From Candidatus Dechloromonas phosphoritropha (GTDB taxonomy: Bacteria > Pseudomonadota > Gammaproteobacteria > Burkholderiales > Rhodocyclaceae): a stretch of 64,000 bases of DNA. Where the stretch lies: the NCBI GenBank assembly GCA_016722705.1, contig JADKGN010000004.1, positions 682,001-746,000 of the forward strand. The letters run 5' to 3'. Of this stretch, positions 34,634-43,124 are shown one piece after another. The position numbers were made by a program, and so were the translations under genes. Position 1 is the stretch's first letter; every line of letters starts with the position of its first letter. A model generated the notes under the pieces. It was not told the origin of the DNA, did not search any database, and saw only the letters and a program-made list of their open reading frames with translations.

Positions 34634-35605
34634 ATGCCTCAAGTCGTCATCGTCAGCCCCGCCTTGCGCGAGGCCAACAACGGCAACTGGCAGACAGCGT
34701 GGCGCTGGCAACGCTACCTGTCACCGGTGTTTCGCACGCGCATAGTCAGGGAATGGCCGGATGACGAAGCGGCCGACGATCAGGTCATGCTGGCGCTACA
34801 TGCGCGGCGTTCGGCCGCTGCCATCGCCGCCTGGCACGCGCGCCATGGCACACACAGGCTGGCCGTGGTGCTGACTGGCACTGATCTTTATCGCGATATC
34901 CGGACCGATGCCGCCGCGCAGGCGTCGCTGCGGCGGGCGCAATTGCTGGTTGTTTTGCAGGCCGAAGGACCGGCCGAATTGCCGCCTGATCTGCATGAAA
35001 AAATTCGCGTGATTTTCCAGTCGACCGCAACAAGGCAGGTTTTGCCCAAATCGCCGGTCCGGCTGCGCGTTATCGCGGTCGGCCATCTGCGGGAGGAGAA
35101 ATCACCGGAAACCCTGTTCGCTGCAGCGCGTCTGCTGGCCCGCGAGCCGGCCATCCATATCGACCACATCGGCGCTGGGCTCGATCCAGCGCTGGCCGAA
35201 GCGGCGCGGGCAACGATGCGGTTCGCGCCGAATTACCGCTGGCTGGGCGGGCTGCCGCACGAGGCGACCCGCCGACGCATCCAGCGCGCCCATCTGCTGG
35301 TCCATCCGAGCCGGATGGAGGGCGGCGCGCATGTCGTCATGGAGGCAATTGCCAGCGGCACCCCTGTGCTCGCCTCGGATATCGCCGGCAACATCGGCAT
35401 GCTGGGGGCGAATTACGCCGGCTATTTTCCCTGTGGCGATGCGCTGGCACTGGCCGCGTTAATCCGCCGCTGCCAGAACCGTGCTGGCGAAGATGCCTTG
35501 CTGGACGCCTTGACTGCCCAATGTGCTCTACGCGCACCGCTGTTCGAGCCAGCCGCCGAACGCGCCGCGCTGCACCGGCTGGTCAACGAATTGCTGGAAA
35601 ACTGA
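34634..35605 (+). CDS. senB: Selenosugar synthase SenB (TIGR04348-family glycosyltransferase)
   Basis: About 323 residues from the ATG at 34634 (MPQVVIVSPALREANNGNWQ) with GGGAA-like spacing upstream; longer starts would overlap senA. A GT-B glycosyltransferase: TGTDLYRDIRTDAAAQASLR, RLRVIAVGHLREEKSPETLF, HLLVHPSRMEGGAHVVMEAI and SGTPVLASDIAGN. In the described pathway SenB joins selenophosphate-derived selenium to a UDP-sugar to make a 1-selenosugar. The SelD-type gene begins 3 bases after its stop, which strongly supports this role over a cell-wall function. Confidence 0.88.
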   Translation: MPQVVIVSPALREANNGNWQTAWRWQRYLSPVFRTRIVREWPDDEAADDQVMLALHARRSAAAIAAWHARHGTHRLAVVLTGTDLYRDIRTDAAAQASLRRAQLLVVLQAEGPAELPPDLHEKIRVIFQSTATRQVLPKSPVRLRVIAVGHLREEKSPETLFAAARLLAREPAIHIDHIGAGLDPALAEAARATMRFAPNYRWLGGLPHEATRRRIQRAHLLVHPSRMEGGAHVVMEAIASGTPVLASDIAGNIGMLGANYAGYFPCGDALALAALIRRCQNRAGEDALLDALTAQCALRAPLFEPAAERAALHRLVNELLEN

Positions 35606-35608
35606 CGC

Positions 35609-37888
35609 ATGCAAACTGACGCCGCACCCATTTTGAGAGACATCGTGCTGATCGGCGGCGGGCACAGCCACGTCGGTGTGCTCCACATGTTCGCCATGAA
35701 CCCGCTGCCCGGCGCCCGCCTGACGGTGATCTGCACCGATACCGACACACCGTATTCGGGCATGCTGCCAGGCTATATCGCCGGCCATTACAGCTTCGAT
35801 GACGTGCATATCGACCTGCGCCGGCTGTCCGAGTTTGCCGGCGCGCGCTATTACCGCGATGAGGTGGTTGGCATTGACCGCACCGCACGCAAGGTACTCT
35901 GCCGCAACCGGCCGTCGGTGCCTTACGATACCCTGTCGATCAATATCGGCTCGACGCCGCAGCTCGCCCGGGTGGCCGGGGCGGCTGAATACGCCGTGCC
36001 GGTCAAGCCGATCCGCCGCTTCAACGAACGCTGGCTGGCATTGCGGGAACGGGTCATCCAGCACCCGGGGGCGACGACGATTGCCGTGGTCGGTGCCGGC
36101 GCCGGCGGGGTCGAGCTGACGCTGGCCATGCAATACCGGCTGCGCAATGAACTGCAGGCGCTCGGGCGCGATCCGGACGAACTGCATTTCCACCTTTTTT
36201 CCGCCGATCCGCAAATTCTCACCACGCACAACGCCCGGGTACGGCAAGCCTTCGAGCAGGTGCTGGCCGAACGCGGCGTTGTCGTGCACCGCTCGGCAGA
36301 AGTGACGCAGGTTGCCGAGCGGCAGTTGCAAACTCGAAACGGCGAAATGCTGGAGGCCGATGAAATCGTCTGGGTCACGCAGGCCGGCGGCGCCGCCTGG
36401 TTGCGCGATACCGGGCTGGCGCTCGACGACAAGGGCTTCATCCGCGTGCTCAATACCCTGCAGACGGAAACTGACCCGCTGATCTTCGCGGCTGGCGATT
36501 GCGCGGCGATGATCGATCATCCGCTGGAAAAGGCTGGCGTCTTCGCCGTGCGCATGGGCAAGCCGCTGACCGAAAACCTGCGGCGCATGCTGCTACGTCA
36601 GTCGCTGATCCACTATCGCCCGCAGCAACGCTGGCTGGCCCTGATCAGCACCGGCGACCAACACGCCATCGCGTCGCGCGGCGGTTTTTATGCGCAGGGC
36701 GATCTGATCTGGCGCTGGAAGGACTGGATCGACCGCCGTTTCATGCGCAAATTTACCGAATTGGCAGCGCGCCCGATGAAAACCGCGCTGGCCTCGGACC
36801 AGGCCATCCCGCTCGACGAGCGCGAGCAAACCCAGGCTATCTCAGCCATCGCCATGCGTTGTGGCGGTTGCGGCGCGAAGGTTGGCGCAACTGTGCTTTC
36901 CCGAGCGCTGGCCAAGGTGCATCCGGTCGAGCGTGACGATGTGCTGATCGGCCTGCATGCGCCGGACGACGCTGCCATCGTGCGCATTCCGCCAGGTAAA
37001 GCGAGCGTGCAGACGGTCGATTTCTTCCGCGCTTTCATCGACGACCCGTGGATTTTCGGCCGTATTGCCGCCAATCATGCGCTCGGCGATGTGTTTGCGA
37101 TGGGCGGCGAGGCGCAGACGGCAACGGCGATTGCCACCGTGCCACCGGGGCTGGAAGACAAGGTCGAGGACACCGTATTCCAGATGATGAGCGGCGCCGT
37201 TTCGGTGCTCAACGAAGCCGGCTGCGCGCTGGTTGGCGGCCACACCGGCGAAGGTCGCGAGCTGGCGCTTGGCTTTGCGATCAACGGCCTGATCGACGAG
37301 GCACTCAGCGGCGTGCTCGCGAAAGGCGGTATGCGGCCGGGGAATGTGCTGATCCTGACCAAGCCGATCGGTACTGGTACCTTGTTCGCCGCCCATGCCC
37401 GCCTGCAGGCGGCGGGACGCTGGATCGACGCGGCGTTGGAATCGATGCAGGTTTCCAACCGCGCCGCCGTGCACTGCCTGATCGCGTATGGCGCGACGGC
37501 CTGTACCGATCTGACCGGCTTCGGCCTGCTCGGCCATCTGGTCGAAATGACCCGCGCTTCCGGTGTCGATGCCGAACTGGAACTGGCCGCGCTGCCGCTG
37601 CTCGATGGTGCGGTCGACACGATAAAAGCCGGTATTTTCAGTTCCTTGCAGCCGGCCAATGTGCGCCTGCGCCGGGCGCTGCGTAATCCGGAAGGCTTCG
37701 TCGACAATCCGCGCCATTCGTTGCTGTTCGACCCGCAGACCGCCGGCGGCCTGCTGGCCAGCGTGCCTGCCGAATCCGTCGAGGCTTGCCTTACGGCGTT
37801 GCGTGCGCTTGGCTACGACAAAGCGGCCCGCATCGGCCGCATTCTGGCGCATGGCGAGGCGCTTGAGCCGATCACGCTGATCGGCTAA
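35609..37888 (+). CDS. selD: NAD(P)/FAD oxidoreductase fused to selenide, water dikinase (SelD/SenC)
   Basis: 759 residues. The first 400 are an NDH-2-like flavoprotein: DIVLIGGGHSHVGVLHMFAM for FAD, ATTIAVVGAGAGGVELTLAM for NAD(P), and DPLIFAAGDCAAM. From about residue 410 a full SelD domain follows. The catalytic Cys421 and Lys424 are in RCGGCGAKVGATVLSRALAK, then HAPDDAAIVRIPPGKASVQT and DLTGFGLLGHLVEMTRASGV. SelD makes selenophosphate from selenide and ATP; the fused oxidoreductase may supply selenide by reduction. No selA, selB or tRNA-Sec gene is visible, so its main use here is probably as SenC for selenoneine. Confidence 0.93.
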   Translation: MQTDAAPILRDIVLIGGGHSHVGVLHMFAMNPLPGARLTVICTDTDTPYSGMLPGYIAGHYSFDDVHIDLRRLSEFAGARYYRDEVVGIDRTARKVLCRNRPSVPYDTLSINIGSTPQLARVAGAAEYAVPVKPIRRFNERWLALRERVIQHPGATTIAVVGAGAGGVELTLAMQYRLRNELQALGRDPDELHFHLFSADPQILTTHNARVRQAFEQVLAERGVVVHRSAEVTQVAERQLQTRNGEMLEADEIVWVTQAGGAAWLRDTGLALDDKGFIRVLNTLQTETDPLIFAAGDCAAMIDHPLEKAGVFAVRMGKPLTENLRRMLLRQSLIHYRPQQRWLALISTGDQHAIASRGGFYAQGDLIWRWKDWIDRRFMRKFTELAARPMKTALASDQAIPLDEREQTQAISAIAMRCGGCGAKVGATVLSRALAKVHPVERDDVLIGLHAPDDAAIVRIPPGKASVQTVDFFRAFIDDPWIFGRIAANHALGDVFAMGGEAQTATAIATVPPGLEDKVEDTVFQMMSGAVSVLNEAGCALVGGHTGEGRELALGFAINGLIDEALSGVLAKGGMRPGNVLILTKPIGTGTLFAAHARLQAAGRWIDAALESMQVSNRAAVHCLIAYGATACTDLTGFGLLGHLVEMTRASGVDAELELAALPLLDGAVDTIKAGIFSSLQPANVRLRRALRNPEGFVDNPRHSLLFDPQTAGGLLASVPAESVEACLTALRALGYDKAARIGRILAHGEALEPITLIG

Positions 37889-38272
37889 TTTGTACGACCT
37901 TCTGTTCCGGCTCGAAATTGGTTGTCAGTTGGGAACCGATTGGCGGAGATCGACCCGGAGCTGCCGTTCACGTCGTCAGGAACTGAGAGGCAGGTATCGA
38001 AGTACAGCAGATCCTCCAAAGTGCCTTCTCACTGGCATGCCCTCGGTCAAAGCAGACAACCATTCATACCTACTATCCATTCGCGAACGTCTGGTGGTAG
38101 GAAACTGTCATCCTACTGGCACCTATTCCATCTGAAGTGACCTTGCAGATTCTCCACGCCAGTCCATGCAGAATGGGCGCGAACTGGCGACGCGGCGTAT
38201 TATGGAAATGCACTGGCATTGGGTACCCAAAGACGAAGGATTACACCCTTCGACATACATCGGAGATAGGAG
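37889..38272. other. Intergenic region before the SIR2 gene, no gene seen
   Basis: About 380 bases whose composition shifts from GC-rich to AT-richer towards the SIR2 gene. Short frames are open but have no ribosome site and no recognisable protein pattern. The word ACTGGCA occurs three times (near 38031, 38112 and 38209). The boundary of the foreign segment probably lies here, but no integration site was found. Confidence 0.5.
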
Positions 38273-41200
38273 ATGGCTGAAATTGCGGAGGTGCTAAGTC
38301 CATGGTTACTGGACAAACTACAGAATGGTGACTGCATACTGTTTCTTGGTGCCGGAGCGGCCATGGGAAGCTTGGGCCCAAACGGAGAAAAGCCACTATC
38401 TGGTGAAAAACTGCGAGACTTGCTGTGTGATAAGTTCTTGGGCGGGAAGTACAAAGACAAGTCATTGCCGCGCGTGGCCGAATTTGCCAAGTATGAAAGC
38501 AGCATACCAGACGTTCAGAATTGCATTAGAGCCGCATTTCATCCACTTCAGCCGGCGAGCTTCCATAAGGCAATCCCACTGTTTCGTTGGTTTGCCATCG
38601 TTACGACGAACTACGACCTAATTGTGGAGCGCGCTTATGAGTCGGTAGTTAAACGCCAACAGCAATTGCGCCCAATAATTCGAGACGGCGATAACTTTTC
38701 TGGCGTGTTGAAAGACCAGAATTCGTTACCCTATCTCAAGCTTCATGGCTGTATCAATACGATAAATGATGAGGCATTGCCGCTCATTCTAGGCAGTGAG
38801 GAGTACGCGAAGCATCAAAGGAATCGCAAGCGCTTGTTTAGTCATTTCGCAGATTGGGCTCGCGAGAGGCCGGTGATATTTGCCGGATACGACATTTCAG
38901 ATCCCAATATTCAGCAAATACTATTTGATCTTACAGATATGGGGATGCAGCGGCCCACCTATGCCGTCATTGATCCAGCCTTAGACGAAATTGCATGTCG
39001 GTATTGGGGGGCTCATAGATTTGTTCCAGTATCGATCACTCTCGAAGAGTTCTTGCGTCAAGTCAATAACGCGATACCGGAAAGCAATCGAATGCTTGCT
39101 TCTCTGCGAGATGAGAGTGCGCTAAGCATTAGTTCCTGGTTCCAGACCAATTTGCCGCCCTCAAGCAATTTGAGAAGGTACCTAAATGAAGAATTGGAAC
39201 ATGTGCGTCCAGGCATGGTTTCGAAGGGCGTCATCCCCAAAGTTTTCTATTCCGGAGTAAATGTAGATTGGTCGGTATTTCAGCAAGAGCTGGATGTTAA
39301 GCGCGCCGTTACTGACGACCTAATATTGGAATGCGTTCTTGCCGACAATAGGAAGAAGGCTCCAAGTATCTATCTTGTCAAAGGTCATGCGGGAGCTGGA
39401 ATCAGCGTCGCATTGCGAAGATTTGCTTGGGATGCAGCGAAGGACTTCGGAGCCCGCGTTTTATTTCTGAAGGAAGGTGGTGTATTGCGCAGTTCGCTTG
39501 TTGCAGAAATAGGTGAATTGGCGCAAGAACGCATAGTTCTCGTTATTGATGACGCCTTGAAACACCTGACTGACATTGCTAGGCTGTACAGCGAAGCCTC
39601 TGCCAAGCACATAGAGCTACAGATTGTTATTGCGGCTCGAACAAATGAATGGAACTCGGTGCCAGCAGACACTAAAATTCCGCCGATTTTCGAAGAATAC
39701 GAGCTCAAGGACCTGTCGGAACGAGATATTGGCTCGCTTCTTGATAAGTTGGGTCAGCATGATGCACTCGGCGAGCTATCTAAGATGTCACGCCCAGAAC
39801 AGTTTGCGCACTTCAAGCTTCATTCAGAACGACAGCTTATGGTTGCATTGCATGAAGCAACGAGTGGAAAGCCGTTTGAGGAAATTGCCTTCAGCGAGTA
39901 TGCCCATGTGGTGCCGATCGAGGCACAAATTCTCTACTTAGACATCTGCACACTTCATCGACTGGGGGTCTCAGTTCGCGCAGGTCTGGTTTCGCGAGTA
40001 TCGGGCGTCACATTTGAGACTTTCTCTAACGAGTTCTTTCGCCCGCTCGAGCACGTGGTTAGAACATACTTTGATTCTGCGTCGCGGGACTATGTCTATC
40101 GCTCACGCCATGCGCTAATAGCGGAGTTCGTCTTTAGGCAAGCCTTACCGGATCCTATTGAGCGGGCAGCGCAGATCATAAGAATAATTCGACACATGGA
40201 TACGGATTACGAGTCTGATTCAATTGCCTTCGGCCAACTTATCCGAGGGCGGGTTTTGTCGGATCTCTTTGCAGACAAGATGCTCGTCAGACAAATCTTT
40301 GATGCTGCTCTGGATAGTGGCGCCGCAGCGGATTACATAAATCATCAGAATGCAGTTTTTGAATTGCATCACCCTCGGGGCTCGATGCGGGCAGCCATGC
40401 AAGCAATACTGGAAGCGGAAAAGCATTCAAGTGGGCGTGACCGCTCGATTCAACATACCAAGTCAATGATTCTTCGACGATTGGCTCATGAGAGCGATCA
40501 TCAACTTGAACGAGACAAGTACCGGACTGAAGCGAAGCTAATCCTTCGAAAACTGATGGATACTGCGCGCATGTCGCATCCGTACGATACGTTTGGCCGG
40601 CTGCTACTTGATGAGCTTAAGGAGCGAGTGTTGCCAACTGCTGAAGTCAATGCCTCGGACAATGATGATCTGACTAACCGAAGCCTCGCTGACATAATTC
40701 GACAAATCGAGGAATGTCTTTCGAAAGGACTTCAGCTATTTCCAGGTGGTGAGCATCTGTTCGCGCTCGAAGCGGACTTGGCGCACGTTCTCGAAGACGA
40801 ACCTAGAGCTGTGGCGTCATTAGAAGCAGCCGTACGAGCAAGTCCCGGTCGTCCATTTGTCGCGGTAAGGCTCGCAGCTACCTACCGAAGAAAGAATCGA
40901 ACGGAAGATGCGTTAAGGGTCCTACAGGCTTGCTTGCAGTTGTCTCCTTCGAGCAAAGAGTGTCATTTGGAAATTGCTCACGTTCTTATGGACCAGAGCG
41001 AGTTTGCACATCGAGCGGAGATTCAGCACCACCTTAAGCGCAGCTTTACAGAGGGCGATGCAAATTTTGATGCGCAGTTCTGGTACGCACGACATCAACT
41101 TCTGTACGGAGAGATCGAACAGGGCCTAACGCAATTCACGAAGCTGGCCGACCGGAGAACTGCGCCCGTGTACAGGAATAGGATTAGGGGCACAGTGGTG

Positions 41201-41422
41201 TCAGAAGATGGCGCTGTAGTTACGTTTTCGGGATACGTCAAAGCTATTGGACATGCCTATTGCTTTGCATCGACTGCCGAATTGCGTTTCGATGTCCATA
41301 TTAGGGAAAGTGCATTCAGTGAGAATGCCTGGGAGCACCTGCAGGTTGGATCAAGAATCAAGTTCGAGGTCGGCTTCTCGCTCCGAGGACCGGTCGGAGC
41401 AAATGCAACGGTAACGGTGTGA
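38273..41422 (+). CDS. SIR2 - STAND-like NTPase - TPR - OB-like protein, probable anti-phage defence
   Basis: 1049 residues, AT-richer than its neighbours. N-terminal SIR2 domain: FLGAGAAMGSLG (25-36), TTNYDLI with N113, LHGC with H158, and IFAGYDISDPNIQQIL. A P-loop-type region follows: SIYLVKGHAGAGISVALRRF, where Walker A is G371-H-A-G-A-G-I-S with Ile in place of the Lys, Walker B LVIDD (D426/D427), and sensor AARTNEW. A long helical, TPR-like region (about 840-960, for example EDEPRAVASLEAAVRASPGR) precedes a C-terminal cold-shock/OB-like domain from about 966. SIR2-STAND proteins such as Avs5 sense phage products and deplete NAD+. The GGAG at about -12 supports the start. Confidence 0.8.
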   Translation: MAEIAEVLSPWLLDKLQNGDCILFLGAGAAMGSLGPNGEKPLSGEKLRDLLCDKFLGGKYKDKSLPRVAEFAKYESSIPDVQNCIRAAFHPLQPASFHKAIPLFRWFAIVTTNYDLIVERAYESVVKRQQQLRPIIRDGDNFSGVLKDQNSLPYLKLHGCINTINDEALPLILGSEEYAKHQRNRKRLFSHFADWARERPVIFAGYDISDPNIQQILFDLTDMGMQRPTYAVIDPALDEIACRYWGAHRFVPVSITLEEFLRQVNNAIPESNRMLASLRDESALSISSWFQTNLPPSSNLRRYLNEELEHVRPGMVSKGVIPKVFYSGVNVDWSVFQQELDVKRAVTDDLILECVLADNRKKAPSIYLVKGHAGAGISVALRRFAWDAAKDFGARVLFLKEGGVLRSSLVAEIGELAQERIVLVIDDALKHLTDIARLYSEASAKHIELQIVIAARTNEWNSVPADTKIPPIFEEYELKDLSERDIGSLLDKLGQHDALGELSKMSRPEQFAHFKLHSERQLMVALHEATSGKPFEEIAFSEYAHVVPIEAQILYLDICTLHRLGVSVRAGLVSRVSGVTFETFSNEFFRPLEHVVRTYFDSASRDYVYRSRHALIAEFVFRQALPDPIERAAQIIRIIRHMDTDYESDSIAFGQLIRGRVLSDLFADKMLVRQIFDAALDSGAAADYINHQNAVFELHHPRGSMRAAMQAILEAEKHSSGRDRSIQHTKSMILRRLAHESDHQLERDKYRTEAKLILRKLMDTARMSHPYDTFGRLLLDELKERVLPTAEVNASDNDDLTNRSLADIIRQIEECLSKGLQLFPGGEHLFALEADLAHVLEDEPRAVASLEAAVRASPGRPFVAVRLAATYRRKNRTEDALRVLQACLQLSPSSKECHLEIAHVLMDQSEFAHRAEIQHHLKRSFTEGDANFDAQFWYARHQLLYGEIEQGLTQFTKLADRRTAPVYRNRIRGTVVSEDGAVVTFSGYVKAIGHAYCFASTAELRFDVHIRESAFSENAWEHLQVGSRIKFEVGFSLRGPVGANATVTV

Positions 41423-41548
41423 GAGTATTCGGCGTCGTCTGTGCGGAATATCACAGCGACGATTCTAAGTTGGCATCCTAAATGGGCAGACGTTCCCAAA
41501 CTCGTGGGAGACCGACCACTAGGGCAGAGTTGCTCGCGTGGACTGTCA

Positions 41549-41572
41549 GGCCGGTTTTAGAGTGAACCGGCC
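41549..41572. terminator. Hairpin after the SIR2 gene
   Basis: Perfect 8-bp arms GGCCGGTT / AACCGGCC around an 8-base loop, 127 bases past the SIR2 stop. No T-run follows, so it is either a factor-assisted terminator or a relic repeat. The rest of 41423-41694 shows no gene. Confidence 0.45.
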
Positions 41573-41694
41573 GATTGAATGACGGCTATGCCGTTTTGAT
41601 GACTGGCAGTTCCTGGCCGATCTGTGCCTGATGACAAACGAAACTGTTCCCCGCCTGTTGATAACTTTTCATCAGCACACAAGACTCGTTTTGG

Positions 41695-42324
41695 CTACCT
41701 TCGCTCGCCCCAGACCTGGGCCACCCGCGCATCGCGGCCGCAGGCGGCGCGGTAGTAGCCGTAACGCAGCGGATTTTTCTTGTAATACTCCTGGTGGTAT
41801 TCCTCGGCGCGCCAGAAGGTCGAAGCCGGCGCCAGTTCGGTGTAGATGTTCTTGAACTGACCGCTTTTCAGCAATGCGTCGCGGCTGGCTTCGGCGACTT
41901 CGCGCTCGGTTTCGTTTTGCCAGTAGATGCCGCTGCGGTATTGGTCGCCGATGTCGCAGAACTGGCGATCCTTGACGGTCGGGTCGATGTGATGCCAGAA
42001 GTAGTCGACCAGTTGCGGGTAGCTGACTTTCTGCGGGTCATAGATCACCCGCACAGCTTCGGTATGGCCGGTGCTTCCGTAGCTGACCGACTCGTAGGTC
42101 GGGTATTCCGTTTGTCCGGCGGTATAGCCCGATTCGACTTCAAGGACGCCAGGTACTTTTTCGAAATCCTGTTCCATGCACCAGAAACAGCCGCCAGCAA
42201 AGATCGCCGTGGCGGCGCCGGCCGGCGGAGTGACGGGCATGGCTGTCTTGGCCGGCTGCGTGCACGCGGCAAGCGCGGCCAGGAGAACTGTTGCGGTCAA
42301 CCCGGAAAAAGTGTGTTTTTTCAT
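41695..42324 (-). CDS. msrA: Peptide methionine (S)-S-oxide reductase, exported lipoprotein form
   Basis: 209 residues. The lipobox LAAC at residues 18-21 predicts a membrane-anchored exported protein. The MsrA active site is AIFAGGCFWCMEQDFEKVPG with Cys46, followed by GYTAGQTEYPTYESVSYGST and GHTEAVRVIYDP. It repairs S-methionine sulfoxide in envelope proteins. It is coupled to msrB upstream by a 4-base ATGA overlap. The C-terminus holds a Cys (RAACGRD) that may be a resolving residue. Confidence 0.94.
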   Translation of the reverse strand: MKKHTFSGLTATVLLAALAACTQPAKTAMPVTPPAGAATAIFAGGCFWCMEQDFEKVPGVLEVESGYTAGQTEYPTYESVSYGSTGHTEAVRVIYDPQKVSYPQLVDYFWHHIDPTVKDRQFCDIGDQYRSGIYWQNETEREVAEASRDALLKSGQFKNIYTELAPASTFWRAEEYHQEYYKKNPLRYGYYRAACGRDARVAQVWGERR

Positions 42325-42821
42325 GTGCGCAGCGCCGGCAGCGGGCTCCCTTCCGGCACGAACGCGAGGGCGACGCCGTTGTTGCAGTAGCGTTTGCCGG
42401 TCGGCTGGGGGCCGTCGTTGAAGATGTGTCCCTGATGGCCGCCGCAGTGCGCACAGTGATACTCGGTGCGCGGGTAGATCAGCTTGAAATCGGTCGAAGT
42501 GCCGACGGCGCCGGCCAGTGGCTGCCAGAAGCTGGGCCAGCCGGTGCCGCTTTCGAATTTGTGGGCGCTATCGAAAAGAGGATTGTTACAGGCGGCACAG
42601 ATGAAGGTGCCGGCGCGTTTTTCGGCGTTCAGCGGGCTGCTGCCGGACGGCTCGGTGCCATTCTCGAAGAGCACGCGATAGGCTTCCGGCGATAGCAGCT
42701 TGCGCCACTCATCGCGGGATTTGGTCAGCGGGAAGGTTTGGGCCGCGCCGGCCATGCCGAAAGGCAGCGCGCTGGCGACCAGCAGGCCGGAAATACGGAA
42801 AATCCAGTTGCGACGGTTCAT
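42321..42821 (-). CDS. msrB: Peptide methionine (R)-S-oxide reductase, exported
   Basis: 166 residues from the ATG at 42821 (MNRRNWIFRISGLLVASALP). The N-terminus has an RR pair and a hydrophobic core ending near GAAQ, so Tat or Sec export is likely. Zinc cysteines are C75/C78 in FICAACNN and C123/C126 in YHCAHCGGHQGHIFNDGPQP. The catalytic Cys146 is in GKRYCNNG. It reduces R-methionine sulfoxide, complementing MsrA, with which it is cotranscribed as an envelope repair pair. Confidence 0.94.
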   Translation of the reverse strand: MNRRNWIFRISGLLVASALPFGMAGAAQTFPLTKSRDEWRKLLSPEAYRVLFENGTEPSGSSPLNAEKRAGTFICAACNNPLFDSAHKFESGTGWPSFWQPLAGAVGTSTDFKLIYPRTEYHCAHCGGHQGHIFNDGPQPTGKRYCNNGVALAFVPEGSPLPALRT

Positions 42822-43124
42822 TTTTTTCTCCTTGGCAATGCGTGGCGCGCTTTGCGGCGAGTCCGGTAGCGGGTGGTTCCTGGTGATTAGTCGGACCAGC
42901 CACGGCATTCCTTACAGGAAATGCGCGCTTCGTCATCAGGCAACTTCCAGGCTGATCGGTTCCCTATGCTTCCCGGCCTTGATCAGCCCCCACGCAATCA
43001 GCGCCCTACGCTCGTACTCGACGCCGACGCGGTATGTCGCGACTGTCCGCCGGCCGCGGAGGCAAGGATGGCGATCACGCGGGAGCAGGATCTCACTGTT
43101 GCTGCCACCCCTGGAAATGCCGGA
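42822..43124. other. Intergenic region between msrB and arsS, no gene seen
   Basis: About 300 bases. Open frames run through it on the plus strand but are antisense extensions over arsS without ribosome sites. No hairpin or promoter of note was recognised. Confidence 0.5.

Noticed and set aside
37890..38135. Small frame after the SelD fusion
   Set aside because: No ribosome site, no recognisable sequence, and it lies in a composition-transition intergenic region.
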